Shown here in pieces: positions 22,273 to 30,273 of a stretch of DNA of 64,000 bases. The notes beneath the pieces were generated by a model that worked only from the letters and a program-made list of their open reading frames with translations, made no database searches and was not told the origin of the DNA. Numbering within the stretch: the stretch's first letter is position 1; each line of letters opens with the position of its first letter. The position numbers and the translations under genes were made by a program. This stretch comes from Sphingomonas endophytica (lineage in GTDB: Bacteria > Pseudomonadota > Alphaproteobacteria > Sphingomonadales > Sphingomonadaceae), in contig NZ_JACIJN010000003.1 in NCBI RefSeq assembly GCF_014199415.1, positions 292,205 to 356,204 on the forward strand. Direction: 5' to 3'.

Positions 22273-22304
22273 GTGGGGAGCGCAGCGTGTCGCCGGCTCC
22301 CCAC
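22273..22304 (-). other. Hairpin between rpsG and fusA
   Basis: Perfect 9-pair stem (gtggggagc / gctccccac, 14-base loop) in the 108-base rpsG-fusA spacer, about 20 bases before the fusA ATG. No T-run follows. It could influence fusA translation or mRNA processing. Confidence 0.5.
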
Positions 22305-22359
22305 GATATAGGTCAGATTTGAGACGCTTCCAAGACAGGGAGCGTCCGCACCGCCGGTG

Positions 22360-22830
22360 TTACCAGCGGTAGTGCGAGAAGGCGCGGTTCGCTTCCGCCA
22401 TGCGGTGCGTGTCCTCGCGCTTCTTCACCGCGTTGCCGCGGTTGTTCGACGCGTCGAGCAGTTCGCCCGACAGACGCGCCGACATCGTGTTCTCGCTGCG
22501 CGCACGTGCGGCAGTGATCAGCCAGCGGATCGCCAGCGCCTGTGCGCGCTCGGGGCGAACCTCGACCGGGACCTGATAGGTCGCACCGCCGACGCGGCGG
22601 CTGCGGACCTCGATGCCCGGCTTGATGTTGTTCAGCGCATCGTGGAACACGCCGATCGGCTCGCGCTTGGCGCGGGTCTCGACGGTGTTCATCGCCGAAT
22701 AGACGATGCCTTCGGCGACCGACTTCTTGCCGTCGAGCATCACCGAATTCATGAACTTGGACAGAACCTCATCCCCGTACACGGGATCAGGCAGGATTTC
22801 CCGCTTCTCGGGACGACGACGACGCGCCAT
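22360..22830 (-). CDS. rpsG: 30S ribosomal protein S7
   Basis: 16S rRNA-binding head protein; in E. coli it represses the str operon. 156 residues: [47 protein letters not shown] and [20 protein letters not shown]. It is 42 bases after rpsL. Confidence 0.97.
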   Translation of the reverse strand: MARRRRPEKREILPDPVYGDEVLSKFMNSVMLDGKKSVAEGIVYSAMNTVETRAKREPIGVFHDALNNIKPGIEVRSRRVGGATYQVPVEVRPERAQALAIRWLITAARARSENTMSARLSGELLDASNNRGNAVKKREDTHRMAEANRAFSHYRW

Positions 22831-22872
22831 GATGAATACCTTTCAATCAGCTGGTGAGAATACGGGAGCGGC

Positions 22873-23244
22873 TTACTTCGGCCGCTTCGCACCGTACTTC
22901 GACCGCGACTGCTTGCGGTCCTTGACGCCCTGCGTGTCGAGCACGCCGCGCAGCACGTGGTAGCGCACGCCCGGAAGGTCGCGCACACGGCCGCCGCGGA
23001 TCAGCACCACCGAGTGCTCCTGCAGGTTGTGGCCTTCACCCGGGATGTAGCTGATGACTTCGCGCTGGTTGGTCAGGCGAACCTTGGCCACCTTGCGCAA
23101 CGCCGAGTTCGGCTTCTTCGGGGTCGTCGTATAGACACGGGTACAGACGCCACGCTTTTGCGGGTTCTGTTCCATCGCAGGGACCTTGCTCTTGGCCTTC
23201 TGCGGGTCGCGGCCCTTGCGGACCAGCTGGTTGATCGTCGGCAT
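22873..23244 (-). CDS. rpsL: 30S ribosomal protein S12, with arginine at codon 88
   Basis: Decoding-centre protein, 123 residues from the ATG at 23244 ([14 protein letters not shown]). Lys43 in [12 protein letters not shown] is the wild-type residue, but the loop [13 protein letters not shown] has Arg88 (codon CGC, 22981-22983) where E. coli and most bacteria have lysine. Substitutions of this lysine, including to arginine, are classical streptomycin-resistance changes. First gene of the str operon, with a clear sigma-70 promoter about 160 bases upstream. Confidence 0.97.
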   Translation of the reverse strand: MPTINQLVRKGRDPQKAKSKVPAMEQNPQKRGVCTRVYTTTPKKPNSALRKVAKVRLTNQREVISYIPGEGHNLQEHSVVLIRGGRVRDLPGVRYHVLRGVLDTQGVKDRKQSRSKYGAKRPK

Positions 23245-23410
23245 TGAAGCCTTCACCTTTCCGATAGGTTACTTTGCTGGAGCCCTAAAACAAGACTTGG
23301 AATACGAAAAGGGACCGCGGCGCCGCCGCTTGGGCGGCGACCGGATGGCCCTTGATGCATCCAGCAATGTTCAAGCTGCCCGGCGGAGTCGCCTCCTCCC
23401 GGACCGGCGC

Positions 23411-23439
23411 GCTATACGCACGCTCGTCCCGTCGGTCAA
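23411..23439 (-). promoter_or_regulatory. Sigma-70 promoter of the rpsL operon
   Basis: On the minus strand: TTGACC (23439-23434), 17-base spacer, TATAGC (23416-23411). It predicts a leader of about 160 bases before rpsL that includes a GC-rich stem near 23317-23345. This is the best promoter match in the window. Confidence 0.75.
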
Positions 23440-23526
23440 TCGCCACACTGCGCAGCATCGGCGCTTGCCGCCGCCGCGCAACCGTTTACGACGCGCACCA
23501 GCTCACATGCGTTAGCAGGATACGCG

Positions 23527-24735
23527 ATGCCGAATGTCATGGCGCGGGCACGCGCTTTTCGCGATCGCGATTTCGTCGCGCTTCTGATCGGCACGGCGCT
23601 GCTGTATGTCGCCTGCGTGCCGCTGATGAACGGCGACGTCCGCAACTACCTGATCCCGTGGACGCACTATCTGCTCGATCACGGGCGATTCGCGGCCTTT
23701 GGCGACAATTTCTCCGAATATGCGCCACCATATCTCTATCTGCTGGCGCTGGGGAGCTGGACTGCGCCGGTGATCGGCGTGGTGCCAGCAATCAAACTGG
23801 TGTCGATCGTTGGTACGATCGTCCTTTCGGTCGCCATGTACGCCCTGCTGGCGACCCGCCTCACGCGGCGCCAGGCGCTGTCGGGCGCGGCGCTGACCCT
23901 GATCGCGCCCACGGCGGTCGCGAACGGTCCGGTCTGGGGGCAGTGCGACGCGCTTTATACCAGTTGCGCGATCCTGGCAGTCGCAGCCTTCATCCGACAA
24001 CGCCCGGCGCTGGCGATGATGGCGGTCGGTGCGGCGCTGTCGTTCAAGCTGCAAGGGATTTTCATCGCACCATTGGTGCTCGCGATGCTGCTGGCCGGGC
24101 GCGCGCGCTGGTGGACGCTCGCCATCATCCCCGCGACCTATGTCGTCGCGATGCTGCCCGCGTGGCTCGCCGGACGCCCGGCGATCGACCTCGCGCTCCT
24201 TTATCTGCGCCAAGGGCATCATTATCACGACCTGGCGCGCTCGGTGCCGAACGTCTGGCAGATCCTGCGCGCTTTGGTCACCATCCCCTATCCGGTCGGC
24301 GTCGCGATCGGCCTGCTCGCCGCCGCCGGCGCGACGATCGCGGTGGCGTGGCGGACGCGTCGCCATCTGCTCCAGCCCGAGGATGTCGTGCTGGTCGCGC
24401 TGCTCGGCGCGATCGTGGTGCCGTACCTGCTCCCCAAGATGCACAATCGCTATTTCTTCATGGCCGACCTGCTGGCCGGTGCCTATGTCTTCCTGCGGCC
24501 GACGACGCGCGCGTTCTGGATCGTGCGGCTGGTGACGATCGGCTCGCTGCTGTCCTACGCCACCTTCCTGCTCCACCTGACGGGCGGTGCGTTCGTCGGC
24601 GCGTTCGCGATGACCGCCGGCCTGGTGCTGACGTGGCGCGAGGTGCGCGAGCGGCTGCCAGATGGCCGGGGGGTCACACCGCTCGCCGAGGCGGCTCACT
24701 TCAAGGGATCGTGCCCCCAGTTCATCAAGGAATAG
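23527..24735 (+). CDS. Polytopic membrane protein, Gpi18/GT-C mannosyltransferase-like
   Basis: 402 residues with about ten hydrophobic helices. After the first helix comes the loop motif GDVRNYLIPW, then GPVWGQCDALYTSC, FKLQGIFIAP and KMHNRYFFMADLL. These are the recurring motifs of the GPI-mannosyltransferase-related GT-C proteins that use polyprenyl-phosphate sugars on the outer face of the membrane. The substrate is unknown. ATG at 23527 follows an AGGA. It is divergent from rpsL, and its last 40 bases overlap the 3' end of the convergent DUF3140 gene. Confidence 0.7.
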   Translation: MPNVMARARAFRDRDFVALLIGTALLYVACVPLMNGDVRNYLIPWTHYLLDHGRFAAFGDNFSEYAPPYLYLLALGSWTAPVIGVVPAIKLVSIVGTIVLSVAMYALLATRLTRRQALSGAALTLIAPTAVANGPVWGQCDALYTSCAILAVAAFIRQRPALAMMAVGAALSFKLQGIFIAPLVLAMLLAGRARWWTLAIIPATYVVAMLPAWLAGRPAIDLALLYLRQGHHYHDLARSVPNVWQILRALVTIPYPVGVAIGLLAAAGATIAVAWRTRRHLLQPEDVVLVALLGAIVVPYLLPKMHNRYFFMADLLAGAYVFLRPTTRAFWIVRLVTIGSLLSYATFLLHLTGGAFVGAFAMTAGLVLTWREVRERLPDGRGVTPLAEAAHFKGSCPQFIKE

Positions 24736-25040
24736 CGCCAGTCGGACTGTTCCTTGTCCTTCGCGGGCCCGCCCTGCGCGAGGTGGCGGTGAACATAGCC
24801 GACCACCTTCTTCATATGCGCATAATCGTCGTCGGTCAGCTCCGCCTTCTTCTTGCGTTTGATCGCCACGATCCGCCGCCCCGATTCGTGACCGACGCTC
24901 TCGCCCGATCCCTTGCCGTCGTCGCCCTTCCAGCCGACACGCTTGCTGTCGTCGCTGTCCAGGAATTTCTCCAGCTCGGCGGGCGCCATGTTGACCGCCT
25001 CGGCGAAGTCTTTCGCAATCGTGTCGTAATCGTCGGCCAT
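24696..25040 (-). CDS. DUF3140 family protein
   Basis: 114-residue cytosolic protein of unknown function. Family hallmarks are FAEAVNMAPAELEKFLDSDD, ESVGHESGRRIVAI, LTDDDYAHMKKVVGYVHRHL and the C-terminal WRYSLMNWGHDPLK. The ATG at 25040 has an AGAAG-type site upstream. Its tail overlaps the end of the convergent GT-C-like gene by 40 bases. Confidence 0.85.
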   Translation of the reverse strand: MADDYDTIAKDFAEAVNMAPAELEKFLDSDDSKRVGWKGDDGKGSGESVGHESGRRIVAIKRKKKAELTDDDYAHMKKVVGYVHRHLAQGGPAKDKEQSDWRYSLMNWGHDPLK

Positions 25041-25082
25041 CTGCTTCTCCTCACGCGGGAAAAGCGCGACGCCTCGAACGGT

Positions 25083-25970
25083 TCAATCGCGCAGGCGGGT
25101 GGAGAGGAAGTCGATCAGCGCGTCGACCCGCGCCGGGCGCAGCGCGCTGGGCGGGGTGAGCAGATGCAGGCCGATCGGCGCGGGCGCCCAGTCATGGAGG
25201 ATCTCGACCACCCGCCCCGCCGCCAGCGCCTCGCCGACGATAAAACCGGGCAGCCGCGCAATGCCGAGCCCGGCCTCGAGCGCGGGGACCAGCGCCTCGC
25301 CGCTGTTCGCCGCCAGCGGCCCGACGGCGCGTACCGACACCTCAGCGCCCTCCGGCCCGCGGAAACGCCACGGACCGGTGATGTTGGTATAGCCGAGCAG
25401 CCGGTGCTCGCCGAGCTGCGCCGCGTGAGTCGGGGTGCCATGCGCGGCCAGATAGGACGGCGCGGCGACCAGATGCGCCGCGATCGAGCACAGCCGCCGC
25501 GCACGCAATGAACTGTCGGGCAGATCGGCGATCCGCAGGGCGACATCGAATCCTTCCGCAACGATATCGACGCGCGCGTCCGAGAGGTGCAGCTCGATCT
25601 CGATCTGCGGATGCTCGCGCAGGAAGTCGGCGAGCAGCGGCGCGACATTCTTCACTCCAAAGGTCATCGGCGCGGCCAGCCGCACCCGCCCGCTCGGCAC
25701 GCTGGCGCCGATCCGCGCCGCTTCCTCGGCCGCCTGCGCCTCGGCGACGATCCGCGCGGCGTGTTCGGCAAGCGGCGCGCCGGCCTCGGTCAGCGCCAAT
25801 CGCCGTGACGTGCGATGGAACAGCGACACCCCCAGCTGCGCTTCCAGCCGCGACACTGCCTTGGATACCGTCGCCTTGCTCACCCCGATCGCATCCGCCG
25901 CGCCGCTGAACGACCGGTGCTCGGCCACGGCGGCGAAGATCGCCCATGCCTCGAAATCGGGGAGCCTCAT
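25083..25970 (-). CDS. LysR family transcriptional regulator
   Basis: 295 residues from the ATG at 25970 (MRLPDFEAWAIFAAVAEH). The N-terminal winged helix-turn-helix contains RSFSGAADAIGVSKATVSKA and LEAQLGVSLFHRTSRRL; the rest is the periplasmic-binding-like effector domain (RVRLAAPMTFG). It is divergent from pirin and wrbA with 99 bases between, holding an inverted repeat suited to LysR binding. It most likely controls those two genes, perhaps in response to quinones or electrophiles (inference). Confidence 0.9.
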   Translation of the reverse strand: MRLPDFEAWAIFAAVAEHRSFSGAADAIGVSKATVSKAVSRLEAQLGVSLFHRTSRRLALTEAGAPLAEHAARIVAEAQAAEEAARIGASVPSGRVRLAAPMTFGVKNVAPLLADFLREHPQIEIELHLSDARVDIVAEGFDVALRIADLPDSSLRARRLCSIAAHLVAAPSYLAAHGTPTHAAQLGEHRLLGYTNITGPWRFRGPEGAEVSVRAVGPLAANSGEALVPALEAGLGIARLPGFIVGEALAAGRVVEILHDWAPAPIGLHLLTPPSALRPARVDALIDFLSTRLRD

Positions 25971-25989
25971 GACGTTTTCCCTATCTCGC

Positions 25990-26013
25990 GAAACGATCCG
26001 TTTCAATCGTTTC
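25990..26013. promoter_or_regulatory. Probable LysR operator between lysR and pirin
   Basis: Inverted repeat gaaacgat-N8-atcgtttc with an internal overlapping pair gaaacg-atc-cgtttc. Size and position between divergent genes match LysR-type binding sites. A further half site aacgaaacgg lies at 26051-26060. Confidence 0.6.
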
Positions 26014-26069
26014 TGTTTTGGCGAAGGTCATGGCCCCCTACCTTGGCGGCAACGAAACGGAGGTTCATC

Positions 26070-26813
26070 ATGACCGACACCGCCATCCTGACCCGCCCCG
26101 CCGGCATCGAGCGTCGCGGCTTCGAGACGCTGGGCCACGCCAACCATGGCTGGCTCGACGCGCGTCACCATTTCTCCTTCGCCAATTACCATGATCCGGC
26201 ACGGATGAGCTGGGGCGCCATCCGCGTCTGGAACGACGACACGATCGCGCCGAACAGCGGCTTTCCCCCGCATCCGCACCGCGACATGGAGATCATCACC
26301 TATGTCCGCAGCGGCGCGATCACGCATCAGGACTCGCTGGGCAACACCGGCCGCACCGAGGCCGGCGACGTGCAGGTGATGAGCGCGGGGTCGGGCGTCC
26401 GCCACGCCGAATATAATCTCGAGAGCGAGCCGACGACCTTGTTCCAGATCTGGATCGAACCGACCCGCAGCGGCGGCGCGCCGAGCTGGGGCGCCAAGCC
26501 GTTCCCCAAGGGCGACCGTACCGGCAAGTTCGTGACGCTCGCCAGCGGGTTCGAGGCCGATGTGACCGGGCCGGGCGCGGCGCTGCCGATCCGCGCCGAG
26601 GCGCGCGTGCTGGCGGCGACGCTGGCGGCTGGCGAGACGCTGACCCACGCGGTCGGCGAAGGCCGCCACGCCTATCTGGTCCCCGCGACCGGCGCGATCG
26701 AGATCGACGGCGCGCGCTTCGCGGCGCGCGACGGTGTCGCGATCACCGGCGGTCGCACCATCACCATCACCGCGATCGACGAGGCCGAACTGGTGCTCGT
26801 CGACGCCAACTGA
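26070..26813 (+). CDS. Pirin family protein
   Basis: 247-residue bicupin. The N-terminal cupin holds the metal-binding pattern PPHPHRDMEIITYV, with a later His in SAGSGVRHAEYN; SGAITHQDSLGN and IWIEPTRSGG are family motifs. Bacterial pirins include quercetin 2,3-dioxygenases and redox-responsive regulators; which applies here is unknown. The ATG at 26070 follows GGAGG. wrbA starts 24 bases downstream, so the two form an operon next to the divergent LysR gene. Confidence 0.9.
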   Translation: MTDTAILTRPAGIERRGFETLGHANHGWLDARHHFSFANYHDPARMSWGAIRVWNDDTIAPNSGFPPHPHRDMEIITYVRSGAITHQDSLGNTGRTEAGDVQVMSAGSGVRHAEYNLESEPTTLFQIWIEPTRSGGAPSWGAKPFPKGDRTGKFVTLASGFEADVTGPGAALPIRAEARVLAATLAAGETLTHAVGEGRHAYLVPATGAIEIDGARFAARDGVAITGGRTITITAIDEAELVLVDAN

Positions 26814-26837
26814 CGTTACTGAAAGGAGCTGACGACC

Positions 26838-27440
26838 ATGACCAAGGTGCTCGTGCTTTATTATTCGTCCTACGGCCATATCGAGAAGATGGCCGACGCG
26901 ATCGCCGAGGGCGCGCGCAGCGGCGGCGCGGAGGTCGACATTCGCCGTGTCGCCGAAACCGCGCCCGCCGAGATCGTCAAGGCGGCCGGCTTCAAGACCG
27001 ACACCGCGCATCCCGAGATCGAAGGGCCGGACGCGCTCGCCAACTATGACGCGATCGTCGTCGGCGCGCCGACCCGCTACGGCCGGATGCCCAGCCAGAT
27101 GGCGGCCTTCTGGGACACGACCGGCGGGCTGTGGATGAAGGGTGCGCTGGTCGGCAAGGTCGGCGGCGCGTTCACCTCGACCGCCAGCCAGCATGGCGGT
27201 CAGGAAACGACGTTGTTCTCGATCCTCACCAACCTGCTCCACCACGGCATGACGATCGTCGGGCTCGACTATGGCTTCCAGGGGCAGATGGGCGTCGACG
27301 AGGTGAAGGGCGGCACGCCCTATGGCGCGAGCACGCTGGCCGATGGCGACGGCAGCCGCCAGCCCTCGCAGGTCGAACTGGACGGCGCGCGCTATCAGGG
27401 CAAGCGCATCGCCGAGACCGCCGCTAAGCTGACGGCGTAA
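26838..27440 (+). CDS. wrbA: NAD(P)H:quinone oxidoreductase, WrbA type
   Basis: Flavodoxin-like FMN enzyme of 200 residues that reduces quinones by two electrons and so avoids semiquinone radicals. The FMN phosphate loop is [35 protein letters not shown] and the [14 protein letters not shown] segment are typical of WrbA. GGAG precedes the ATG. Co-transcribed with pirin. Confidence 0.94.
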   Translation: MTKVLVLYYSSYGHIEKMADAIAEGARSGGAEVDIRRVAETAPAEIVKAAGFKTDTAHPEIEGPDALANYDAIVVGAPTRYGRMPSQMAAFWDTTGGLWMKGALVGKVGGAFTSTASQHGGQETTLFSILTNLLHHGMTIVGLDYGFQGQMGVDEVKGGTPYGASTLADGDGSRQPSQVELDGARYQGKRIAETAAKLTA

Positions 27441-27448
27441 TCCTTGCT

Positions 27449-27530
27449 GTCGTCCCGGGCTTGACCGGGGCCCCGCTTCTTCCTCTCGGATCCGGAAGAA
27501 AAGCGGGGTCCCGGATCAAGTCCGGGACGC
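27449..27530. repeat. Dispersed palindromic repeat, family 1
   Basis: Inverted repeat between the convergent wrbA and M15 peptidase genes; arms cgtcccgggcttgaccgggg and cccggatcaagtccgggacg. It may serve as a bidirectional terminator. Confidence 0.75.
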
Positions 27531-27540
27531 CTCATTACTC

Positions 27541-28320
27541 TTACCGCTTCTTCACCCGCGCCACCTTGCACTTGCCCTTGCGGCATTCCGGCGGTGCGAT
27601 CGCGCCCATATAGACCGGCGGGGGCGCTACCTGCGCGATCACGATCGGGTCGCGCGGCACCGCCGGTTCGGCCGGGTAGCGCGCACGCGCCGCCGCGAAC
27701 AACGCCCGCGCCCGCGCCGCCCCGGGTGCGGTGGCGCGCGCGCCGACCCAGCGCCAATGCCACGGCTCCCATTTCACGCGCTGGCGATTGCCCGCCGGAA
27801 ACGACATCTCGAACCCGTAGCGCGCCGCATTCTTCATCAGCCAGCGAAATGCCGGGGTCGCCGCGACGCATGCCTCGGCATCTGGGCAGTCGTTGCGACG
27901 CGGGCGGAAGGCGAAGTCGAGCGCGAAGCCGGTCGCATGCTCGCTATGCCCCGGCGGGGCTACCGACAGCGCGCGCTGCGCGGCATCGGTCTGCCCCTCG
28001 CGGCAGAACACCGCTTCCTGATAGGTGATCGAGCGGTGGCAGGACAGCGCGAGCACCTGCCCGCCCGCGGCCGGATCGCGCGCCGCCGCCTCGATCAGCC
28101 GTTGCAGATCGGGGAGCACCTCGCGCCGCAGCACGCACGGATTGACCGTCAGCGTAGCCGGCACGGCGACCAGCGCATCGGGCGCGGCGTCGCCATAAGG
28201 CAGATGCCCCAGTGTCCGTCCGTCCGCCGCGGTCGGGACGCGGCGACCGTCGCACAATTGCGCCTGAACGGGCGTGGCGGCGAGCGCGGTCAGCGCGGCG
28301 AGGATCTTCGGGAGTCGCAC
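27541..28320 (-). CDS. Secreted M15-type D-alanyl-D-alanine carboxypeptidase-like protein
   Basis: Probable periplasmic peptidoglycan peptidase of the VanY/M15 group. The zinc-site motifs HSEHATGFALDFAF and KWEPWHWRWVG are present; CHRSITYQEA precedes them. The GTG at 28320 gives a clean signal peptide (RLPKILAALTALAATPVQA) and has AGAGGG a few bases upstream. An ATG at 28380 would place 20 extra residues before the signal and overlap the divergent RluA-type gene. The C-terminus ends in a basic tail with two cysteines. Confidence 0.82.
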   Translation of the reverse strand: MRLPKILAALTALAATPVQAQLCDGRRVPTAADGRTLGHLPYGDAAPDALVAVPATLTVNPCVLRREVLPDLQRLIEAAARDPAAGGQVLALSCHRSITYQEAVFCREGQTDAAQRALSVAPPGHSEHATGFALDFAFRPRRNDCPDAEACVAATPAFRWLMKNAARYGFEMSFPAGNRQRVKWEPWHWRWVGARATAPGAARARALFAAARARYPAEPAVPRDPIVIAQVAPPPVYMGAIAPPECRKGKCKVARVKKR

Positions 28321-28365
28321 CACGCCCTCTGGCCATGCCGCGCGCCAACTGGCAAGAGCCGCGCC

Positions 28366-29019
28366 ATGTTGGGTGAGCATGTTCTTTTCCTCGATGGCGA
28401 GGCTTTGGTGATCGACAAGCCGGCCGGGCTGGCGGTCGATCCGCCGCGCGCCGGCGGGATCAGCCTCGAAAACCATCTGGCATCGCTCACCTTCGGGTTC
28501 CGGCGCTGGCCGGTCGCGGTGCACCGGCTGGATCGCGACACCAGCGGCTGTCTGCTGCTGTCGCGCAATCCGAAGGCGCATGCGCGCTTCCAGCAGGCGT
28601 TCGAGCGCGGCGAGGTCAGCAAACGCTATGTCGCGATCCTCGACGGCGTGCCCGAGGGCGGATCGGGCACGATCGACCTGCCGCTCGGCAAGGTCTCGAC
28701 CGCCGAGGCGGGTTGGCGGATGACCCGCGACCCGCGCGGCAAGGCGGCGCGCACCGACTGGCGCGTGCTCGCGACGCATGATGGCCGCGCGCTGGTCGAG
28801 TTCCGCCCCGCGACCGGGCGCACGCACCAGATCCGCGTTCACGCGCTGGAGGGACTTGGCGCGCCGGTCACCGGCGATCCCGTCTATGGTGCCAAGCATG
28901 ACGGCGGGATGATGCTCCACGCGATCGCGCTGTCGCTGCCGCGTGCGGGCAAGGCTGACATAGCAGCCGAGGCGCCGTGGCCGGCGCGGTTCGCGGCGTT
29001 GGGGTTTGCGGCGGGCTAA
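28366..29019 (+). CDS. RluA-family pseudouridine synthase
   Basis: 217-residue RNA pseudouridine synthase lacking an S4 domain. The catalytic motif HRLDRDTSGCLLL contains the essential aspartate; ALVIDKPAGLAVDP, GRTHQIRVH and HAIALSLP are family motifs. Which RNA and uridine it modifies cannot be told. ATG at 28366 chosen; it diverges from the M15 peptidase with 45 bases between. Confidence 0.9.
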   Translation: MLGEHVLFLDGEALVIDKPAGLAVDPPRAGGISLENHLASLTFGFRRWPVAVHRLDRDTSGCLLLSRNPKAHARFQQAFERGEVSKRYVAILDGVPEGGSGTIDLPLGKVSTAEAGWRMTRDPRGKAARTDWRVLATHDGRALVEFRPATGRTHQIRVHALEGLGAPVTGDPVYGAKHDGGMMLHAIALSLPRAGKADIAAEAPWPARFAALGFAAG

Positions 29020-29097
29020 ATGGCTCGTAGATGCCGGCTCTCACCAATGCCGGCGCCTGCCAATTAGTAAAATTTAACGGTTGCCGCCGTCCAGCAG

Positions 29098-29694
29098 TCA
29101 TTCCGCCGGTTCAATCCCATTGAAAGGACAATTGGTATAAGTTGTGGCGATGTAGATTTCGGGCCACACTCTTTGCGTTTTCCACAGTCCACAGGATTGA
29201 CCAACCTGCTTGGTCCATCGAATGGCTCGATCTTTCGACTCTAGACGATCATCGACATCGACTACAAGGTAGGAATAATTGTCCTGCCCCGCCATGCCCC
29301 AGCTGTCCCATCCCATCACAATGTTATTCGCTTTCACGACCTCCGACACTTGCCGGTAGTGCGTCGCGGCCCAAACCAAGAAGCGGATCTGCTGAACGGC
29401 GTCGTAAGACTCCAGATAAGCTAAGGGGGTGAGGCCGATCAGCAACCACGCGACGAGCAGGTGGGCACGCCCAGCGCGCTTCATAGACGCTCTTATCGCA
29501 GCAACCACTGCTATGAGCAGCAGGCTCGCGAGCACGGGTATCGAAAACAGGAACGCTCCAAAACGTTGCATCGAGCCAAAATAGCCGCCGGCCAGCAATA
29601 GCAGGGTCGACAGCCACACCGCGGGAACACCCGCCCACCAGCGCCGTCTTGCCTGTGGGCCTGTTGGCGGGGAAGGATCCATGATCGGAGCCAT
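29098..29694 (-). CDS. Hypothetical membrane protein
   Basis: 198 residues, not recognised. Three hydrophobic segments lie at about residues 25-43, 48-67 and 78-95, followed by a soluble C-terminal half of about 100 residues containing MGWDSWGMAGQDNYSYLVVD and two cysteines (QSCGLW, TNCPFNG) that could form a disulfide. Start uncertain: ATG 29694 or ATG 29682; neither has a good ribosome site. Base composition is visibly less GC-rich than the neighbours, which may indicate transfer. Confidence 0.6.
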   Translation of the reverse strand: MAPIMDPSPPTGPQARRRWWAGVPAVWLSTLLLLAGGYFGSMQRFGAFLFSIPVLASLLLIAVVAAIRASMKRAGRAHLLVAWLLIGLTPLAYLESYDAVQQIRFLVWAATHYRQVSEVVKANNIVMGWDSWGMAGQDNYSYLVVDVDDRLESKDRAIRWTKQVGQSCGLWKTQRVWPEIYIATTYTNCPFNGIEPAE

Positions 29695-29777
29695 GGAGGG
29701 TGCATGGCCGGAGGCACGACGGCGCTCAATACCCCGCCAGGCATTCTATTACCCGCCTCTGACCCGTTTGAAAGACG

Positions 29778-30200
29778 CTAGTCGAACCCCGGCTTCTTCC
29801 GCCCCGACTTCACCGCCGAGCGCCCCTTCTTCGCATCCACGCGCCGGACCTGTGACGCACGCGTCGGCTTGGTGGCGCGGCGCTTGGCCTGCACGACCGT
29901 CGCCTCGCGCACCAGCGCCAGCAACCGCTCGCGCACCTCGGCGCGGTTCATGTGCTGCGAGCGCGATCCTTCGCTACGCAGCGTCAGCACGCCGTCGCGC
30001 GTCATCCGCGACCCCGCCAGCTCCGCCAGCCGCAGCTTGACCCGCTCGGGCAGATCGGAACGCGCCACGTCGTAGCGCAGCAGCACCGCCGAATCGGTGG
30101 TGTTGACATGCTGCCCGCCGGCCCCGCCCGAACGGGTGAAGCTCTCCTCGATCAGATCGGTGTCGATGCTGATCGAACGGGTGACGGGAACGCGGGCCAT
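29778..30200 (-). CDS. arfB: Alternative ribosome-rescue factor B (peptidyl-tRNA hydrolase ArfB)
   Basis: Rescues ribosomes stalled on non-stop mRNA by hydrolysing peptidyl-tRNA. 140 residues. It contains the release-factor catalytic motif GGAGGQHVN and ends in a basic Lys/Arg tail (AKKGRSAVKSGRKKPGFD) that enters the mRNA channel. ATG at 30200. Confidence 0.93.
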   Translation of the reverse strand: MARVPVTRSISIDTDLIEESFTRSGGAGGQHVNTTDSAVLLRYDVARSDLPERVKLRLAELAGSRMTRDGVLTLRSEGSRSQHMNRAEVRERLLALVREATVVQAKRRATKPTRASQVRRVDAKKGRSAVKSGRKKPGFD

Positions 30201-30211
30201 GCAGGCTCCAT

Positions 30212-30252
30212 AAAGCCGAAGGCCCGGCCGCACCATCGGTGCGACCGGGCCT
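30212..30252 (-). terminator. Hairpin terminator after the DUF1996 gene
   Basis: Minus-strand stem aggcccggtcgcacc / ggtgcggccgggcct with loop gat, then tcggcttta. The T-run is short, so efficiency is uncertain. It separates the DUF1996 gene from arfB. Confidence 0.6.
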
Positions 30253-30273
30253 CCCGTTCGTCCGCGCCGGGGA

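Noticed and set aside
23512..24699. Open frame antisense to the GT-C-like membrane gene
   Set aside because: The plus-strand frame has clear membrane helices and family motifs; the antisense product is only Arg/Gln/Asp-rich.
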